DNA of 11,050 nucleotides from Hungateiclostridiaceae bacterium UBA3934 (GCA_002385815.1 DGEE01000138.1:1-11050), one strand, 5' to 3'. Positions 1-6,490 are shown, numbered from the stretch's first letter. The notes: generated by a model not told the origin, from the sequence alone. Translations and numbers: made by a program.

Positions 1-819
1 AAGGGCAATAAATTCAGGGAGTTCCTGGACAAGAAAGGTTTCTATATCGTTTTGCTGCTGTGTATAGCTGTCGTGGCCGGAACAGCGGTGTTTGTCACTT
101 CACGCAGGTCCTTGGACAGAAAACCTGAATATGGAAGTGAAAATCCGCTTGAAGATGACACCGGGGATCTTGCAGCTGAGGATGCAGCCGCCAATACCGC
201 TGAAAAGCTGACGGATCTGGATCCTGATGACCTGCTGGTTTCAAGGCCGGGCGAGGAAGAAACGGATATAGGCAGTCCGGCGTCTGTAACAAAGGAAGGA
301 GACCTTGCTGCTGATCCTGAGGGCGAAAAGCAAAAAGATACGTCTCAGAAGAAAGACGCGGCACCTGGCAAGGACGGTACCGACAAGCCGGAATCAACGC
401 AAAAGAAGCAGAGCTTCATAATGCCTGTGAATGGAGATATCTCGCTGGAATATGCAATGGACAGGCTGGTCTATTCCAAAACGCTTGAGCAGTGGCGAGT
501 ACATCCGGGCATAGATATTGCGGCCGACAGAGGTACTCCCGTGAAGGCAGTGGCTGACGGAGTCGTGTCTGATGTCCGCAATGACAAGTTCTACGGGATA
601 TATGTAGTTATCGATCATGGAGACGGACTGAAAACACTTTACAGGAACCTTGCTTCTGATGAGACGGTAGCCGTGAACCAAAAAGTAAAGCAGGGCGAAA
701 TAATAGGCAGCGTTGGCAACACTGCCATGGATGAATCTTCAGAACAGCCGCACCTGCACTTTGAGGTACTTAAAAACGATGTCAATGAAGATCCGACCGC
801 TTATTTGCCGAAAAAATGA
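1..819 (+). CDS. spoIIQ: SpoIIQ-like M23 (LytM) domain sporulation protein, 5' end missing
   Basis: The frame is open from base 1, so the start lies upstream; 272 residues are visible. A basic stretch is followed by one membrane segment (visible residues about 15-32), then about 100 residues of acidic, Lys-rich low-complexity linker, then an M23/LytM domain (about 140-270). The zinc ligands of the family are present: His168 and Asp172 in HPGID, and His253 in HLHFE. The His usually found in the YxHL motif is Asn (YRNL, codon 646-648). SpoIIQ is anchored in the forespore membrane and binds SpoIIIAH to form the engulfment-stage channel. The identification rests on this architecture plus position directly upstream of spoIIID, as in B. 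subtilis. Whether this copy cuts peptidoglycan is unclear. Another membrane-anchored M23 protein is possible but less likely. Transcription probably comes from an upstream forespore promoter outside the window. Confidence 0.82.
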   Translation, partial: KGNKFREFLDKKGFYIVLLLCIAVVAGTAVFVTSRRSLDRKPEYGSENPLEDDTGDLAAEDAAANTAEKLTDLDPDDLLVSRPGEEETDIGSPASVTKEGDLAADPEGEKQKDTSQKKDAAPGKDGTDKPESTQKKQSFIMPVNGDISLEYAMDRLVYSKTLEQWRVHPGIDIAADRGTPVKAVADGVVSDVRNDKFYGIYVVIDHGDGLKTLYRNLASDETVAVNQKVKQGEIIGSVGNTAMDESSEQPHLHFEVLKNDVNEDPTAYLPKK

Positions 820-881
820 TGCAGCAAATGCTGTGTACCGACAACAGGATCCGATGGAATGACAGAACGGCAGAACTGCGG

Positions 882-938
882 ACAGGGATGCAGTCATATC
901 CGGCTGACGGATAAGCTGCATCCCTGTTTGTGTTTTTG
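882..938 (+). terminator. Rho-independent terminator after spoIIQ
   Basis: A long hairpin pairs ACAGGGATGCAG (882-893) with CTGCATCCCTGT (916-927). A second inner stem pairs TATCCG (897-902) with CGGATA (908-913) around a 5-base loop. A T-rich tail follows (928-938 and beyond). It begins 62 bases after the spoIIQ stop codon and should separate spoIIQ (forespore) from spoIIID (mother cell). Confidence 0.85.
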
Positions 939-1229
939 TCTGATTTTTGATCCCTCCGGTGATTTTATTTCTGTTTTTCCCCCTTTTAACTCATACAGGC
1001 ACCATACAGGGCATATATATACACTAGACGCGCAAAGATCGTACGCAGCATCTGCAGGACCATCCGGCCTGCGCACCCATATCGGGCTGATCCGGTCAAG
1101 TCGTCTGCAGATGGAAGGACAGTGGTCTCCCGATTTTGGTCCTGGAAGACAAGAGGCAGACAATGCCTGCATATACGAGTGATCGATGACATTTCTCCAT
1201 AGTATGACTTGAAGAGGGGGTATATTCAG
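939..1229. other. Gene-free leader between spoIIQ and spoIIID with several inverted repeats
   Basis: I find no credible gene here. The stretch holds a pyrimidine-rich part (961-990), a possible sigma-E promoter (991-1019), and a region able to fold in more than one way. CATCTGCAG (1049-1057) pairs with CTGCAGATG (1105-1113), while CAGGACCA (1055-1062) pairs with TGGTCCTG (1137-1144). The two helices share bases 1055-1057 and exclude each other. ATCGGG (1081-1086) with CCCGAT (1129-1134) nests in the second fold. GACC (1058-1061) with GGTC (1094-1097) supports the first. AGGCA (1154-1158) and TGCCT (1164-1168) form a small separate hairpin. No known riboswitch pattern was recognised. Confidence 0.4.
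991..1019 (+). promoter_or_regulatory. Possible sigma-E promoter for spoIIID
   Basis: A -35-like TCATACA (991-997) lies 14 bases before a -10-like CATATATA (1012-1019). Against the B. subtilis sigma-E consensus (KMATATT, 14-16 bases, CATACAHT) this matches about 5 of 7 and 6 of 8 positions. Known regulation supports it: spoIIID is an early sigma-E gene of the mother cell. It would give a leader of about 200 bases. A second CATACA at 1003-1008 has no matching -35. The region is AT-rich, so a chance match is possible. Confidence 0.35.
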
Positions 1230-1493
1230 TTGAAGGGATATATCGAAGAGAGGGCAGTTGAACTTGCAAATTACATTATCGATAAAAGAACCACTGTAAG
1301 AGCTGCAGCGAAAAAATTCGGCATCAGCAAAAGCACTGTTCACAAAGACGTAACTGAAAGACTGATGAAAATCTGTCCCGAGCTTGCTGACAAGGTGAGG
1401 ATCATTCTTGAGGAAAACAAGGCTGAAAGGCATATCAGAGGCGGGGAGGCGACTAAAGCCAAGTATCAGGGAGCAAATAACAAGGCAGGATGA
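1230..1493 (+). CDS. spoIIID: Stage III sporulation transcriptional regulator SpoIIID
   Basis: SpoIIID is a small DNA-binding protein that turns mother-cell sigma-E genes on or off and helps switch on sigK. The 87-residue product has the family core: an N-terminal helix starting GYIEERAVEL, a helix-turn-helix at about residues 23-42 containing KKFGISKSTVHKD, and the conserved basic C-terminal motif RHIRGGEATKAKY. Length is close to the usual 85-95. The TTG at 1230 is chosen because AGAGGGGG (1213-1220) sits 9 bases before it, and because the product then aligns with the family N-terminus. An in-frame TTG at 1209 would place that SD inside the gene. It is followed by a long palindrome, so it is probably monocistronic. 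Confidence 0.95.
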   Translation: MKGYIEERAVELANYIIDKRTTVRAAAKKFGISKSTVHKDVTERLMKICPELADKVRIILEENKAERHIRGGEATKAKYQGANNKAG

Positions 1494-1500
1494 AGACGGG

Positions 1501-1599
1501 GGGACACTTCCCGAAAGCGATCCGAGCACGCGTGACACTTCTCAAACACAAAGGAATACCAGTTACTGAGGAGTGTCACCGTATCGTTTTCAGTGTCCC
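1501..1599. repeat. Nested ~100-bp palindromic element, REP/MITE-like or a large terminator
   Basis: Three helices stack around one axis. Outer: GGGACACT (1501-1508) with AGTGTCCC (1592-1599). Middle: GAAAGCGATCCG (1513-1524) with CGTATCGTTTTC (1580-1591), with one mismatch and one G-T wobble. Inner: GTGACACTTCTCA (1532-1544) with TGAGGAGTGTCAC (1567-1579), with one G-T wobble. The motif GACACTT and its complement therefore occur four times, twice in each orientation. It starts 8 bases after the spoIIID stop and is followed by short T-runs (1600-1613), so it could also stop transcription. The size and layered symmetry look more like the dispersed palindromes of clostridial genomes than a simple terminator. 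No transposase is nearby. Confidence 0.6.
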
Positions 1600-1694
1600 T
1601 TTTACTGTTTTTACCACAGGTTTTCATGAAATGCACCCTGATTTTCAGGAATTTTTCAAATGCGCCTTCACTTCTTCTCCTTTCCTTTTTCCCT

Positions 1695-1722
1695 TTGCAT
1701 AATTTTTATTATATGGTAAGAT
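1695..1722 (+). promoter_or_regulatory. Weak sigma-A-like promoter candidate for mbl
   Basis: TTGCAT (1695-1700) and TAAGAT (1717-1722) are 16 bases apart in the most AT-rich part of the gap, about 90 bases before the mbl start. The matches to TTGACA and TATAAT are only partial (3 of 6 and 4 of 6). Confidence 0.28.
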
Positions 1723-1811
1723 TATTTTATCAACTGGTTCTTCATTCTCGATCTTTATTCAACTATCATTGGCCGGTCGCATACAGCGGACCAGACGAAG
1801 GGGTGTTTTTG

Positions 1812-2840
1812 TTGAGCTTGGGACTGGATATTGGAATAGATCTCGGTACCGCATCAGTGTTGGTTTATATCAAGGGTAAGGGTATAGTACTGAAAGAACC
1901 CTCTGTGGTCGCCATTGATAAAAACACCAACAAGCTTCTGGAGGCGGGTGAGGAAGCTCGCAGGATGCTTGGCAGGACTCCGGGCAATATCGTGGCAATA
2001 AGACCGCTGAGAGACGGTGTTATATCGGATTACGACATCACTGAGAGGATGTTGAAATATTTTATCAACAAGATATGCGGAGGCAGGCTGCTAAGGCTGT
2101 TCAAGCCCAGGATAATGGTCTGTGTCCCCAGCGGAGTCACCGAGGTGGAAAGGCGCGCTGTGATCGATGCTGCGATACAGGCCGGTGCCAGGAAGACATA
2201 TCTGATCGAGGAACCCATAGCTGCGGCGATAGGAGCCGGCATCGACATATCCAAGGCCTGCGGCAGCATGATAGTGGACATAGGCGGAGGTACCACGGAT
2301 ATAGCTGTCATATCACTGGGTGGCATAGTGGTGTCCACATCCATAAAGATAGCCGGAGACAAATTCGATGAAGCTATAGTGAGGTACATGAGGAAGAAAT
2401 ACAATATCATGGTGGGTGAACGTACGGCCGAGGAAATGAAGATCAATATAGGGACCGTATACCCCAGGGTCCAGGAAGTGGCAATGGATGTCAGGGGGCG
2501 CAACCTGATTTCAGGACTTCCCAAGACTTTGTCAGTGACATCATCTGAAATGATGGAAGCTTTCGAGGAGCCTATGTCAAGTATCATCGAGGCCGTCCAT
2601 TCCGTCCTTGAAAAGACACCGCCGGAGCTGGCTGCCGATATCAGCGACAGAGGGATAGTGCTCACAGGCGGAGGCAGCCTTGTATATGGTCTGGACAAGC
2701 TGCTGCAGGAAAAGACCGGCATCAATGTGATCATTGCCGAAGAAGCCATATCCTGCGTGGCGCTTGGCACAGGCGAAGCGCTGAACAATATCGAATCCAT
2801 TGAAAAAAGCGCAGCTGTCGAAGTCAGGCACAGAAAATAA
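1812..2840 (+). CDS. mbl: MreB/Mbl family actin-like rod-shape protein
   Basis: This is a bacterial actin that forms membrane-associated filaments and positions the elongation machinery for lateral wall synthesis. The 342-residue product fits the usual 330-345. ATP-site motifs are visible: phosphate-1 loop DIGIDLGTA (6-14), phosphate-2 loop VDIGGGTTD (155-163), and adenosine loop VLTGGGS (about 283-289). EARRMLGRTPGNIVAIRPL is typical of Mbl/MreB, and the position after spoIIID favours Mbl. TTG at 1812 is preferred: AAGGGG (1798-1803) lies 8 bases upstream and the product begins MSLGLDIGIDLG, like the family. GTG 1803 and TTG 1809 are alternatives. The symbol mbl is from synteny; one of several MreB paralogues is all the sequence alone shows. 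Confidence 0.93.
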   Translation: MSLGLDIGIDLGTASVLVYIKGKGIVLKEPSVVAIDKNTNKLLEAGEEARRMLGRTPGNIVAIRPLRDGVISDYDITERMLKYFINKICGGRLLRLFKPRIMVCVPSGVTEVERRAVIDAAIQAGARKTYLIEEPIAAAIGAGIDISKACGSMIVDIGGGTTDIAVISLGGIVVSTSIKIAGDKFDEAIVRYMRKKYNIMVGERTAEEMKINIGTVYPRVQEVAMDVRGRNLISGLPKTLSVTSSEMMEAFEEPMSSIIEAVHSVLEKTPPELAADISDRGIVLTGGGSLVYGLDKLLQEKTGINVIIAEEAISCVALGTGEALNNIESIEKSAAVEVRHRK

Positions 2841-2843
2841 CAG

Positions 2844-2865
2844 GCGACCGCCTTGGGGCGATTGC
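2844..2865 (+). other. Stem-loop just after mbl
   Basis: GCGACCGCC (2844-2852) pairs with GGCGATTGC (2857-2865) with one mismatch and one wobble around a TTGG loop. It starts 3 bases after the mbl stop codon and lacks a T-run. It may protect the mRNA 3' end or act with the terminator at 2912-2932. Confidence 0.35.
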
Positions 2866-2911
2866 AACGGGGCCTTGTAAGGTACTGAATATAGACGTGC
2901 TGAAAAAAGAG

Positions 2912-2932
2912 CCGGCGGCAAGCCGGTTTTTT
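2912..2932 (+). terminator. Rho-independent terminator after mbl
   Basis: CCGGC (2912-2916) and GCCGG (2922-2926) enclose a GGCAA loop and are followed by six T (2927-2932). Six A (2903-2908) precede the stem, so the hairpin is extended by A-U and G-U pairs and could also work on the minus strand. It separates mbl from the flagellar genes. Confidence 0.75.
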
Positions 2933-3024
2933 CATGCTTTTCGCTGGATGTTCCTGTCTTATTCCGGTCAGAGCTGCCTGTCCATTGGACCGGCACCTTT
3001 CAATGCTGCTGTTGTTTTTCGTAT

Positions 3025-3051
3025 TAAGGCTGATGCCACTTATTCCGATAA
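3025..3051 (+). promoter_or_regulatory. Sigma-D (sigma-28, FliA-type) promoter for flgF-flgG
   Basis: TAAG (3025-3028) and TCCGATAA (3044-3051) are separated by 15 bases. The flagellar sigma consensus is TAAA, 15 bases, GCCGATAA, so 10 of 12 positions match at the ideal spacing. Transcription would start near 3058, about 70 bases before flgF. In B. subtilis the orthologous pair flhO-flhP is sigma-D dependent. Confidence 0.72.
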
Positions 3052-3129
3052 TAGTAATGAACCAACCAATTATCAAATTGTACTGAAGAGCCCGCAGCAT
3101 GTTTACGGACGGGCCGGTCAGGAGCAGAT

Positions 3130-3909
3130 ATGGTACGCGGATTGTACACTTCAGGCTGGAGCATGCTTGCTCTGCAGAAAAGAATGGATGTTATATCGAA
3201 CAATATGGCAAATGCCGGGACCAACGGTTTCAAAAAGGATACGACAGTCCTGGAAAGCTTTCCCGATCTCATGACCAAAATAGTCAGGGATCAGGATTCA
3301 TTTACCGGCAGACCACGTGACATCGGCACGATGGAGCTTGGAAGTGATGTGGGAGAAGTCTATACATACTTTACCCAGGGCCAGATCGCCAAAACTGACA
3401 ACGAACTCGATATGGCCATCAGAGACAGTGACAGTGCATTTTTCACTGTTGCAGTACCCAATGCCGATGGTGATATAGCAGTTTTTTTCACCAGGGACGG
3501 TTCTTTCACCAGGGGGGCAGATAATAGTCTGGTTACGAATGACGGGTATACCGTGCTGGGCGAAAACGGTCCTGTTTTGCTGGAAAGCGGCCCGTTCACC
3601 GTGGATGAGAACGGCTATATAATTCAGGACGGAGAAATAATCGACAGACTGCTTATTACAGAATTCACTGACACATCAGTGCTGAGGAAATACGGACACA
3701 ATCTGATACAGGCGGATGAGGATGCCCAGACACGGGAATTTTCAGGAACTGTACAGCAGGGCTTTCTCGAGATGTCAAATGTCAATACCGTTCGGGAAAT
3801 GGTAGATATGATCACCGTGTTGAGGGCATATGAAGCAAACCAGAAGGTGGTCCAGGCCATAGACAGCACGCTGGAAAAAGCAGTAAATCAGATAGGACCT
3901 GTAAGGTAA
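3130..3909 (+). CDS. flgF: Flagellar rod protein FlgF (FlhO-type)
   Basis: This is a subunit of the flagellar rod, exported through the flagellar type III apparatus and stacked between proximal rod and hook. The 259-residue product has the N-terminal rod signature (about 1-35, with MDVISNNMANAGTNGFKK), a middle beta-rich region with FFTRDGSF, and the C-terminal rod/hook motif FLEMSNVNTVREMVDMI, then RAYEANQKVVQ (about 215-245). No cleavable signal peptide is present, as expected for this export route. ATG 3130 has CAGGAG (3119-3124) 5 bases upstream. flgG follows after a 14-base gap, so the two form an operon. B. subtilis calls this protein FlhO. The FlgF versus FlgG split rests on gene order and similarity of the second gene to FlgG. 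Confidence 0.9.
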   Translation: MVRGLYTSGWSMLALQKRMDVISNNMANAGTNGFKKDTTVLESFPDLMTKIVRDQDSFTGRPRDIGTMELGSDVGEVYTYFTQGQIAKTDNELDMAIRDSDSAFFTVAVPNADGDIAVFFTRDGSFTRGADNSLVTNDGYTVLGENGPVLLESGPFTVDENGYIIQDGEIIDRLLITEFTDTSVLRKYGHNLIQADEDAQTREFSGTVQQGFLEMSNVNTVREMVDMITVLRAYEANQKVVQAIDSTLEKAVNQIGPVR

Positions 3910-3915
3910 GGAGGT
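3907..3915 (+). promoter_or_regulatory. Near-perfect Shine-Dalgarno site for flgG
   Basis: TAAGGAGGT is complementary to the 16S rRNA 3' end over nine bases and includes the flgF stop codon TAA. It lies 8 bases before ATG 3924. A second ATG at 3927 is slightly too far, which favours 3924. Re-initiation by ribosomes finishing flgF is likely. Confidence 0.75.
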
Positions 3916-3923
3916 TCATCATT

Positions 3924-4724
3924 ATGATGAGAGCACTATGGACAGCAGCATCAGGGATGCATGCACAACAGATGACGGTTGATGTGATATCCAATAATCT
4001 TGCCAATGTCAACACTGTGGCATACAAGAAGCAGCGCATTGAATTCAAGGACCTGCTTTATGAGACCATGGACAGGGCCCGGGTACTGCCTGACGGAGGC
4101 AAACCGGTGAATCTGCAGGTGGGGCACGGCACAATGCCTGTGGCAACGGTAAGGGATTTTGAAAAGGGCAGCCCGGAGGAGACCGGCAATCCGCTGGATT
4201 TCTATATCGACGGGGATGCATTTTTTATGATAGAAGGACCTTCCGGCGAGATCAACTACACCAGGGACGGCAGCTTCAAGATAAGCATGACGGACATGGG
4301 CAAAATGCTCACCACCTCTGAAGGCTATCCGGTGCTCGATGAAGCGGGGATACCAATAATAATCGACTTTGACCTGTCTGCGCTGAATGTTTCACAAAAC
4401 GGCGAGATCACTTATATAGACGAAGACGGTGTATCTGTCCCCACAGGACAGTTCATCGGGCTGGTGTATTTTGAGAACAGGAATGGCCTCGAAGCCGTCG
4501 GCAGAAACCTTTACAGGGCGACATTGGCAGCCGGTGAGGCTATTCCGGCTTTCGACTCGGCTCAGACCAGCATCATAATGCAGAATTTTCTTGAGGCTTC
4601 AAATGTGAAGACTGTCGAAGAGATGGTCAAGCTCATCGTGGCACAGAGGGCGTATGAGCTTAGTTCCAAGGCGATACAGTCTTCAGATGAGATGCTGGGG
4701 ATAGCCAACAATCTCAAGAGATGA
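3924..4724 (+). CDS. flgG: Flagellar distal rod protein FlgG (FlhP-type)
   Basis: FlgG forms the distal rod, the drive shaft that crosses the wall and connects to the hook. The 266-residue product fits the usual 260-270. It shows the N-terminal signature LWTAASGMHAQQ followed by VISNNLANVNTVAYKK (about 4-36), the central YTRDGSFK region (about 112-119), and the C-terminal signature FLEASNVKTVEEMV followed by AQRAYELSSKAIQSSDEM (about 220-260). It shares the fold and about the same length with the preceding flgF product, so the pair arose by duplication. Transcription is probably from the sigma-D promoter upstream of flgF. In B. subtilis the orthologue is flhP. Confidence 0.93.
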   Translation: MMRALWTAASGMHAQQMTVDVISNNLANVNTVAYKKQRIEFKDLLYETMDRARVLPDGGKPVNLQVGHGTMPVATVRDFEKGSPEETGNPLDFYIDGDAFFMIEGPSGEINYTRDGSFKISMTDMGKMLTTSEGYPVLDEAGIPIIIDFDLSALNVSQNGEITYIDEDGVSVPTGQFIGLVYFENRNGLEAVGRNLYRATLAAGEAIPAFDSAQTSIIMQNFLEASNVKTVEEMVKLIVAQRAYELSSKAIQSSDEMLGIANNLKR

Positions 4725-4797
4725 TTCTCCTTTGACCCGCTGATATGACGGCGGTGATGAACAGGATGGCTTTCATGGACAGAGCCGGCAGATAGTA

Positions 4798-4826
4798 TTG
4801 ACAGACCGGCCCCGTAAATATACTAT
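4798..4826 (+). promoter_or_regulatory. Sigma-A-type promoter before the flgJ-like gene
   Basis: TTGACA (4798-4803) is a perfect -35 box and lies 17 bases before TACTAT (4821-4826), which matches 4 of 6 -10 positions. The start of transcription would be near 4833, giving a leader of only about 13 bases that still contains the SD AGAGGGA (4834-4840). It would let the flgJ-like gene and the enzyme gene after it be expressed apart from the sigma-D operon. Confidence 0.5.
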
Positions 4827-4845
4827 TTATGTCAGAGGGATTTGA

Positions 4846-5259
4846 ATGGATATAAATATGATCGATGGCATAAAAACAGGAGATATTGTCAGGAATGCAG
4901 CGGGTTCAGCATCCCGTGCGTCCGATGACGATTTTGCCAGAAGGCTGGAGAAGGCTGCCAGGGAAAATGACGAAAGGGAGCTTAAAAAAGCCTGCCAGGA
5001 ATTTGAGGCTATTATGCTGGACATGCTCTATAAGCAGATGAAGGCCACCGTGATCAAATCAGATCTTTTGGAGGAAGACCCCGGCAGGGAGATATTTGAA
5101 TCGATGCTTGAAGAAAAGCTTATGGAACAGGCTTCAAAAAGGGGAAGCCTCGGCCTGGCAGAATCGCTGTACAAGCAGTTGTCCAGACAATATGGCAGAA
5201 ATGTCCCTGCAAATGCTGCAGAAAACACACAAACAAGAGAGTCCTCCGGTGAAGAATAA
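4846..5259 (+). CDS. flgJ: FlgJ-type rod-binding protein without muramidase domain
   Basis: The 137-residue product carries a rod-binding domain at about residues 45-115, with the signature KKACQEFEAIMLDMLYKQMK and a conserved second half containing GREIFESMLEEKLMEQAS and LGLAESLYKQL. In Gram-negative bacteria FlgJ caps the growing rod and carries a C-terminal muramidase; here the protein ends soon after the rod-binding part in a short polar tail (NAAENTQTRESSGEE). This single-domain form is common in Clostridia. No signal peptide is seen. ATG 4846 has AGAGGGA 5 bases upstream. The gap to flgG is 121 bases and holds its own promoter. Its last 11 bases overlap the next gene. Wall cutting for rod passage must be done by another protein. 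Confidence 0.85.
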   Translation: MDINMIDGIKTGDIVRNAAGSASRASDDDFARRLEKAARENDERELKKACQEFEAIMLDMLYKQMKATVIKSDLLEEDPGREIFESMLEEKLMEQASKRGSLGLAESLYKQLSRQYGRNVPANAAENTQTRESSGEE

Positions 5260-6490
5260 AAATATTATAAATAAAAGTATATGGGCGGCAGTTATCGTAT
5301 TATCCCTCATATTAGCCATCGAGGGATTTTTTATTTTGCTGGGTCCCAATAAAGACAACGGAACAGAAATCGATGAGCCTGCCGAAGAACTGCCCGTGGA
5401 ACATGGCGGGGAGCCGCGGACCGGCCCGCTTGAGGACTATGTGAAGCATATACACCGTTCTGAGGTAATAAACGGCCTGAAACAGGAAATAAACATCCTG
5501 GAAATAGACCAGCGAGTCCCCGGTGTCAATATAAAGCCGGCATTGTCCTATGATCTGATTTATGGATATGAGCTTTTCAGCAAGATAGCAGCAAGGCATG
5601 ATGCTTATGCTGCTGTGAACGGCGGGTTTTTCAGGGACTACGGACTCCCTTCCGGAATGGTGGTCATCGATGGACAGCTCATATCTGCGGCGACGGGGAA
5701 ATATCCTGTTTTTGTGTTGCGCGGCGGGCAGGCTGAACTGAAGGAGATCGACAGCAAACTGTCACTTGTGATCCGCAGAGGGGACGGCGATACCGCCGGA
5801 AGCGCCGGCGCCGGGGATGGAGTCGGATCAGACCTGTCTGACAGGGGCCCCCTTAATATCACCATCGACAACATCAATTTCCCCGGGACCGGTAAGCAAA
5901 TAATAGTCTACACTCCCGTATATGGGCGGACCAACAGGGCCGACAAAAGAAACATAACCGCAACGGTCACAGATGGTATTGTGACAAAAATTGCGGAATA
6001 TGATAAAGAAGCACAGATACCAGCCGACGGGATGCTGATCACTTTTTATGATATTTCCGCCTACAAGGGCAAAGAGATGCCTGTCCAGGTGGGCGACAGG
6101 GTGGAGCTGATACATGAGCCTGATATGACAGGCGATGTACAGGCATATGAATGCGGGTGCTGGCTGGTCAGAGACGGAGTATCCGTAGTCGGAGACAGTG
6201 ATCCCTGGGTGGGAGTGCTGACGAACCGGGATCCCAGGACGGCCATAGGTATCAGGGAAGATGGCACTGTCATACTGCTGACTGTCGACGGGAGACAGCC
6301 GGGCTACAGTGCGGGATTTACCGGCCGTGAGCTTGCAGAGTATCTTATAGTATGCGGTGCTGTGGATGCTGCTATGCTGGATGGAGGCGCATCTACAGCG
6401 ATGCTGTTCGAAGGTGAGCTTGTCAACAGACCTTCACATAAAGGCCAGGAAAGGGAGATAGCCGGAGCTATCCTTGTGTTGCTGGAATAG
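5249..6490 (+). CDS. Membrane-anchored NAGPA-family phosphodiester glycosidase
   Basis: The 413-residue product has a short basic N-terminus, one membrane segment (about 11-31), an acidic linker (about 34-62), and a C-terminal domain of the phosphodiester glycosidase (NAGPA, PF09992-like) type. Family marks are AAVNGGFF (121-128), TVDGRQPG (345-352) with FTGRELAEYL (357-366), and LDGGASTAML (377-386). The animal member removes GlcNAc from a sugar-phosphate diester; bacterial substrates are mostly unknown and may be wall or capsule polymers. A Gly/Asp-rich insert (about 178-195) breaks the domain. GTG 5249 is chosen because it precedes the membrane segment; its SD is weak (AGAGAG, 5235-5240), and translation is probably coupled to flgJ, which it overlaps by 11 bases. 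The domain faces outward by inference. No terminator is clear after it. Confidence 0.8.
   Translation: MKNKNIINKSIWAAVIVLSLILAIEGFFILLGPNKDNGTEIDEPAEELPVEHGGEPRTGPLEDYVKHIHRSEVINGLKQEINILEIDQRVPGVNIKPALSYDLIYGYELFSKIAARHDAYAAVNGGFFRDYGLPSGMVVIDGQLISAATGKYPVFVLRGGQAELKEIDSKLSLVIRRGDGDTAGSAGAGDGVGSDLSDRGPLNITIDNINFPGTGKQIIVYTPVYGRTNRADKRNITATVTDGIVTKIAEYDKEAQIPADGMLITFYDISAYKGKEMPVQVGDRVELIHEPDMTGDVQAYECGCWLVRDGVSVVGDSDPWVGVLTNRDPRTAIGIREDGTVILLTVDGRQPGYSAGFTGRELAEYLIVCGAVDAAMLDGGASTAMLFEGELVNRPSHKGQEREIAGAILVLLE

Larger units (their letters stand above)
1494..1811. other. Gene-free stretch between spoIIID and mbl
   Basis: The first third is a nested palindrome (1501-1599). The rest is pyrimidine-rich and AT-rich (about 1600-1760), as expected for a promoter region, and it ends in the mbl ribosome-binding site. 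A reading frame open from 1593 into mbl lacks a plausible start and has no MreB-like sequence before 1812, so I treat it as non-coding. Confidence 0.6.

Noticed and set aside
1198..1205. CATAGTAT as an alternative sigma-E -10 box close to spoIIID
   Set aside because: No ATATT-like -35 lies 14-16 bases upstream, and the position would leave almost no leader before the SD.
894..1538. 214-codon minus-strand frame across spoIIID and its leader
   Set aside because: It lies antisense to the clear spoIIID gene, and its product is Ser/Cys-rich without any family motif.
1593..1811. N-terminal extension of mbl by 73 codons
   Set aside because: The added residues are Phe/Leu/Ser-rich translation of a pyrimidine-rich promoter region, and the family N-terminus begins at 1812.
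2030..3100. 356-codon minus-strand frame opposite mbl
   Set aside because: It is the antisense shadow of a well-supported MreB/Mbl gene and has a Ser/Ile-rich composition typical of such shadows.
2933..3129. A c-di-GMP riboswitch ahead of the flagellar operon
   Set aside because: Such switches are common in this context, but I could not find the GEMM core or its paired stems here.
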